From: JAEELC01 sp963621965
Lineage (GTDB): Bacteria; Bacillota_I; Bacilli_A; Acholeplasmatales; Anaeroplasmataceae
Direction: 5' to 3'
Length of the DNA stretch: 47,240 nt
Assembly (NCBI GenBank): GCA_963621965.1
Contig: CAVFGN010000012.1
Location: forward strand, 1-47,240
Below the pieces are notes generated by a model. The model was not told the origin of the DNA, made no database searches, and worked only from the letters and a program-made list of their open reading frames with translations. This document shows positions 44,151 to 47,240 of the stretch, piece by piece. The position numbers were made by a program, and so were the translations under genes. How positions within the stretch are numbered: position 1 is the stretch's first letter; each line of letters starts with the position of its first letter.

Positions 44151-44705
44151 ATGTTTGAACTATTTTTTATATTCTTTAAAATAGGTTTATTCACTTTTGG
44201 CGGTGGATATGCAATGATTCCTATGTTAAAAGATGAATTAATTAACAAAAAAAAATGGATTAAAGAGGATGAAATGCTAGAAATTCTTCTTGTAGCTGAG
44301 TCTACACCAGGTCCTGCCGCTATAAATATGGCTACATATTTAGGCTACAAAAGAAAAGGAATTCTAGGGTCAACGGTTGCTACTATAGGTGTTTCATTAC
44401 CATCCGTTATTATCATTATTTTAATAAGTTTAATTTTAAATCAGTTTAAAGATAATAAATATGTTAATTATGCCTTTAATGGAATTAATGTAGCGATTAC
44501 AATATTAATTGTTACTAGTGCTTTATCTATGGCAAAAAATATGGATAAAAACATCTTAACTATTATATTATTTATAATTGTATTAGTAAGCCTCGTTTTA
44601 TTTAATTTTTTTAATCTTAGTTTTCAAAGTATTTATTATATAATTATCGGTATATTGCTTGGTATAATAATCTATTTTATAGATAAGGTGAAACATCATG
44701 AATAA
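44151..44705 (+). CDS. Chromate transporter family protein, N-terminal half
   Basis: 184 aa, about five or six transmembrane segments. The ChrA signature FFKIGLFTFGGGYAMIP is at the N terminus, with PGPAAINMATYLGY near residue 55. This is a half-size (short-chain) ChrA that needs a partner. GGTG precedes the ATG, and TATAAT at 44130-44135 is a -10 candidate. It overlaps the second half by 8 bp. The true substrate in gut anaerobes is not known; chromate or other oxyanions are possible. Confidence 0.9.
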   Translation: MFELFFIFFKIGLFTFGGGYAMIPMLKDELINKKKWIKEDEMLEILLVAESTPGPAAINMATYLGYKRKGILGSTVATIGVSLPSVIIIILISLILNQFKDNKYVNYAFNGINVAITILIVTSALSMAKNMDKNILTIILFIIVLVSLVLFNFFNLSFQSIYYIIIGILLGIIIYFIDKVKHHE

Positions 44706-45276
44706 TTTATTATTGTTGTTTTACGAATTTGCCAAAATCGGTCTATTTACTTTTGGCGGTGGATATGCAATGATCCCGATGTTAAAAGACGTTGTTACAA
44801 AATATAATTGGATTAGTTTAAATGAATTTGAAGACTTTATTGCAATATCAGAGTGCACTCCTGGTTCCATTGCCATTAATATGGCAACTTATGTAGGCTT
44901 TGAGACTGAAGGCGTACTTGGTGCAATCGTATCTAGTATCGGCGTAATTCTACCTTCCTTTATTATTATATTAATTATTGCAAGTGTACTTAAAAACTTT
45001 ACTAAATATAAAGTTGTTAAGATTGTAATGTACGTACTAAAACCAGTCACTATAGCCTTAATTTTAGGCACAGGGATTAATCTTGCATTATCAATTTTAA
45101 ATATAAGTTGTAATAATGTATCAAATATTAATTATAATAGCATAATCATATTTATTGTTTTAGTATTTATTCTTTTCTTATATAAACTTATATTCAAAAA
45201 GAAAATGAATTCAATTGTATTTATTCTTTTAAGTGCTCTAGTAGGCATTATAGTCTCTTTACTATTTAATTTATAA
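44698..45276 (+). CDS. Chromate transporter family protein, C-terminal half
   Basis: 192 aa, about six transmembrane segments, paralogous to the preceding gene. FAKIGLFTFGGGYAMIP and PGSIAINMATYVGF repeat the ChrA signature. The two halves form the usual short-chain ChrA heterodimer. Translation is coupled by the 8-bp overlap. The sequence 3' of the gene has only a weak hairpin (AAGC-AAATT-GCTT near 45279) followed by T runs. Confidence 0.9.
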   Translation: MNNLLLLFYEFAKIGLFTFGGGYAMIPMLKDVVTKYNWISLNEFEDFIAISECTPGSIAINMATYVGFETEGVLGAIVSSIGVILPSFIIILIIASVLKNFTKYKVVKIVMYVLKPVTIALILGTGINLALSILNISCNNVSNINYNSIIIFIVLVFILFLYKLIFKKKMNSIVFILLSALVGIIVSLLFNL

Positions 45277-45338
45277 AGCAAATTGCTTAAATAATCATTT
45301 ATTTTTTTATTTAAATTATTTTAGTTTCAAATACAAAA

Positions 45339-45373
45339 ACAAAGTCGTTTACCACACAGATAAACGACCTTGT
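45339..45373 (-). terminator. Terminator of the IS-truncated gene
   Basis: Thirteen-base arms (45339-45351 and 45361-45373) pair with one mismatch over a 9-nt loop, with TTTTTG following on the minus strand. It lies about 90 bp beyond the stop of the gene fragment at 45462. Confidence 0.75.
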
Positions 45374-45461
45374 ATTATAAAATTTGTTTTTATTTATAAT
45401 TAATTATTTAATTCTTTACGTTTATAGCGTTTAGAATGTTTTTTAATTATAAATTGAAGTT

Positions 45462-45534
45462 TTATGCATTAGCTTCAGTAGATTGTTTGCTTGCATCCTT
45501 TCTAGGAATATATAGATCACTAAATATTAAAAAA
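45462..45534 (-). pseudogene. 3' end of a gene cut by the IS element
   Basis: Directly outside the IS end the minus strand reads an open frame ending FSDLYIPRKDASKQSTEANA and TAA (45464-45462). It has no start codon and the frame opens from the IS boundary, so this is the C-terminal tail of a gene whose upstream part would lie beyond 47226, outside the window. The tail is polar. I do not recognise the protein. Confidence 0.5.
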
Positions 45535-45537
45535 TTA

Positions 45538-45562
45538 GGTATATGGAGCAATTCCATATACC
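45538..45562 (-). terminator. Terminator of the transposase gene at the IS end
   Basis: GGTATATGGA (45538-45547), loop GCAAT, TCCATATACC (45553-45562), then TAATTTTTT on the minus strand. The stem overlaps the left terminal repeat of the IS. Confidence 0.8.
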
Positions 45563-45569
45563 GTTATTT

Positions 45570-47018
45570 CTACTTATTAAGATATTCTAATTCTTCATTA
45601 AGATTTAGACCTAATGAATTAAATAATTCATAATGTTTCTTTGAGAGATTTTCTAATTCCCATTTTGTTTTCTTATAGTGTAACTTGACATATCTTGCAT
45701 CTAGCAGGATGTCTGTTACACTCTTTTTTAATTTTGATGTATTTTTAACAAATTCACTATGTATTAAACTTGTGATTAATAAAATGAATGATAATCCTTG
45801 AGCTTGATAGTAATCCCTAGAATATGTAGCATCAACTTCAAGTTTGTTTTTGTAATAATCATAGAATGTTTCTATAGTCCAACGTTTCTTATATAGTTTA
45901 TAGATTTCTTCAGGAGTTTTATTAAGATTTGATTGTAATACAATTAAACCAAATGATTTTTCTAGTTCATTATATTTTTCTAATGTATAAACTCCTTTTT
46001 CATCACCTATTTTAGACATATAATCAGCTGATTCTAAAGCATATTGGCTTAAATCTTTAAACGCAGTAACAGTTACTCCATCAACTGTTTCTGATTTATA
46101 TTGAATAGGAGTATGTTTCTTTCCTTTTTGGTATGTGAAAATGTTATCAAACTTTAAATCTGTAGTTATTTTCTTATAAGCACTACAATTAGCTTTTAAT
46201 GGTATGATGTATTTATTACCATTTTCAGAACATAACCTTAAATTTTCTGGATCTAAGAAGCCTTTATCTATGATAAATAGGGTATTATTGAAGTCTATTC
46301 TTTTAAATATATCTTTGAAAGATATATTATCCATGGTTCCACCTGGATATATACGAGAGAAGATAGGCTGTGAATTATTAATATCATAAGCCATTAAAGC
46401 ATTCATTTGATAATCGTTGAACTTGTTTCTTTTATTACCGTTTTCAGCAAGTTGATTATCATGTGATGATGTCTTAATTACATGGCCATCAACTGCAAGT
46501 TCTTTACTAGATTTGTCAGCTAGTAATTGTTCAAATTTCTCGACATTAGTTGTATGTTTTCCTAAGTCATCAAATAAATTAGTTATGATATGTTCTGATA
46601 AACTAATAGATGGATATCTTTTAGATAAATAAGATAAATCATAATCCGGTTTAATATTCTTAACATAAGTAAAACCATTAACAAAGTGAAGTAAGGATAA
46701 TAAATATATTTGATGAGCTTCCTTTGTATTAAATACTTCAAGTAATTTATCTAATACATTTGAAGATAATTTATAAGATATAAAATATTCTCCAAAGTTC
46801 ATACTTGTTAGCATTTCATTCTTTGAATAATTTTGATTTGGAACAAATCCTAAATCTTCAGAAATTGATCCAATTAGCTTACCCATCTTAGTTTTCCATT
46901 TATCATCAACTTTAACAAAAGAGTGTTCATAAACATAATATTTGCCATTTATAACCTTAACCATTGTACCTTTTGGCTTCATTTTTCTTATCTCTTCTGG
47001 TACTGAATATTTACCCAT
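45570..47018 (-). CDS. DDE transposase, IS1634/IS4 family
   Basis: 482 aa, apparently intact. The catalytic triad is seen in ELAVDGHVI, LFIIDKGFLD and the YREK motif YKKRWTIETFYDYYKNKL. An N-terminal domain of about 170 residues probably binds the ends. AAAGGTGA precedes the ATG, and TATAAT boxes at about 47036-47060 form the promoter. There are no frameshifts or internal stops, so the element may be mobile. Confidence 0.93.
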   Translation of the reverse strand: MGKYSVPEEIRKMKPKGTMVKVINGKYYVYEHSFVKVDDKWKTKMGKLIGSISEDLGFVPNQNYSKNEMLTSMNFGEYFISYKLSSNVLDKLLEVFNTKEAHQIYLLSLLHFVNGFTYVKNIKPDYDLSYLSKRYPSISLSEHIITNLFDDLGKHTTNVEKFEQLLADKSSKELAVDGHVIKTSSHDNQLAENGNKRNKFNDYQMNALMAYDINNSQPIFSRIYPGGTMDNISFKDIFKRIDFNNTLFIIDKGFLDPENLRLCSENGNKYIIPLKANCSAYKKITTDLKFDNIFTYQKGKKHTPIQYKSETVDGVTVTAFKDLSQYALESADYMSKIGDEKGVYTLEKYNELEKSFGLIVLQSNLNKTPEEIYKLYKKRWTIETFYDYYKNKLEVDATYSRDYYQAQGLSFILLITSLIHSEFVKNTSKLKKSVTDILLDARYVKLHYKKTKWELENLSKKHYELFNSLGLNLNEELEYLNK

Positions 47019-47026
47019 ATAATCAC

Positions 47027-47060
47027 CTTTTCTATATACCTATTATATACCTATATTATA
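47027..47060 (-). repeat. Repeated AGGTATATA copies before the transposase gene
   Basis: The minus strand carries TATAATATAGGTATATAATAGG and another AGGTATATAG in the transposase leader, echoing the IS end sequence TTAGGTATATRG. They may be internal transposase binding sites or just the AT-rich promoter. Confidence 0.4.
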
Positions 47061-47240
47061 GCAAAAATAAGCTAAAATTACCAGAATGAGTTATTAATTT
47101 CTTTGAAAAAATTACAAAAAAAGTGAACTTTTAGACCAACTTTTATAAATATGTGGTTCAAAAATTCACTTTGTTGATGTATAATTAGGCATATCAATAA
47201 AAAATTGATATAAACTATATACCTAAAATTTTAGGTTTTA

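Larger units (their letters stand above)
45535..47226 (-). mobile_element. IS1634/IS4-type insertion sequence
   Basis: About 1.69 kb with one transposase gene. Candidate terminal inverted repeats are TTAGGTATATGG (45535-45546) and CTATATACCTAA (47215-47226), 11 of 12 bases matching. No clear target duplication is visible: AT-rich flanks AAAAAA and AATTTT. The ends are my inference; the transposase is certain. Confidence 0.7.

Noticed and set aside
45436..45633. 65-codon plus-strand frame across the left IS boundary
   Set aside because: It spans the IS junction and the terminator hairpin and is antisense to the transposase end, so it is a chance frame.
1..47240. CRISPR array or tRNA/rRNA genes
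   Set aside because: I saw no regularly spaced direct repeats of 25-40 bp, no cas-like proteins and no cloverleaf or rRNA-like sequence.
1..47240. Mycoplasma genetic code (TGA as Trp)
   Set aside because: TGA ends real genes such as the response regulator at 23404, and Trp is coded by TGG in conserved positions.

Overview
The window is about 47 kb of AT-rich DNA from a low-GC Gram-positive bacterium of the Bacilli/Erysipelotrichia type, possibly an uncultured gut lineage. The evidence is gene order and family content: nusB-xseA-xseB-dxs-tlyA-recN and polA-mutM-coaE-dnaB-dnaI are the classic Firmicutes neighbourhoods, and DnaB/DnaI-type helicase loading, HrcA/CIRCE operators, YhbY, a DUF1836 regulator and AGGAGG-type ribosome binding sites all fit. 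TGA is used as a stop codon, so the mycoplasma code does not apply. I cannot name a species from the sequence alone.

Layout. 1-796 has no convincing gene and looks like decayed sequence. 797-2849 is htpG under a CIRCE-overlapped promoter, divergent from a small unrecognised protein. 3487-9763 holds two leftward transcription units, dxs-tlyA-recN and nusB-xseA-xseB. 9891-17256 is a replication/repair run (polA, mutM, coaE, a hypothetical, dnaB, dnaI, a ketopantoate-reductase-like protein). 17307-19572 holds yhbY and small membrane or unknown proteins. 19642-20220 is a decayed metallophosphoesterase. 20339-24063 is an unusual four-gene operon: an atypical orphan OmpR-type regulator, an S51 peptidase fused to a prephenate-dehydratase/ACT module, a pyrimidine-nucleoside phosphorylase and a small acidic protein. 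24184-26881 is trmB, a PepV-type dipeptidase, an HPr-like protein and an EIIB-like protein, the last two lacking key phosphotransfer residues; a DUF1836 regulator diverges from them. 27753-32821 is an RluA-type synthase, nicotinamidase, lon (with a degenerate CIRCE) and tig. 33069-38991 is an envelope block: charged membrane protein, large M6-type metalloprotease lipoprotein, acyltransferase 3 with an (AT)9 tract near its promoter. 39272-44055 is exoA, mnmA, a GH28-like protein, a tRNA methyltransferase and an EamA transporter. 44151-45276 is a split chromate-transporter pair. 45535-47226 is a probably intact IS1634/IS4-type element that seems to have cut into the 3' end of another gene.

How they work together. 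Most genes are housekeeping: DNA replication and repair (PolA, MutM, ExoA, RecN, ExoVII, DnaB/DnaI), tRNA/rRNA modification (TrmB, MnmA, TrmN6-like, TlyA, RluA-like), protein quality control (HtpG, Lon, Tig), and cofactor or precursor supply (Dxs, CoaE, PncA). The strongest leads for something new are the 20.3-24.1 kb operon, with its own promoter and 11-bp-phased direct repeats; the HPr-like/EIIB-like pair without canonical phosphotransfer residues; and an inferred HrcA regulon that joins htpG and lon. Functions are inferred from motifs read by eye; no database search was run.
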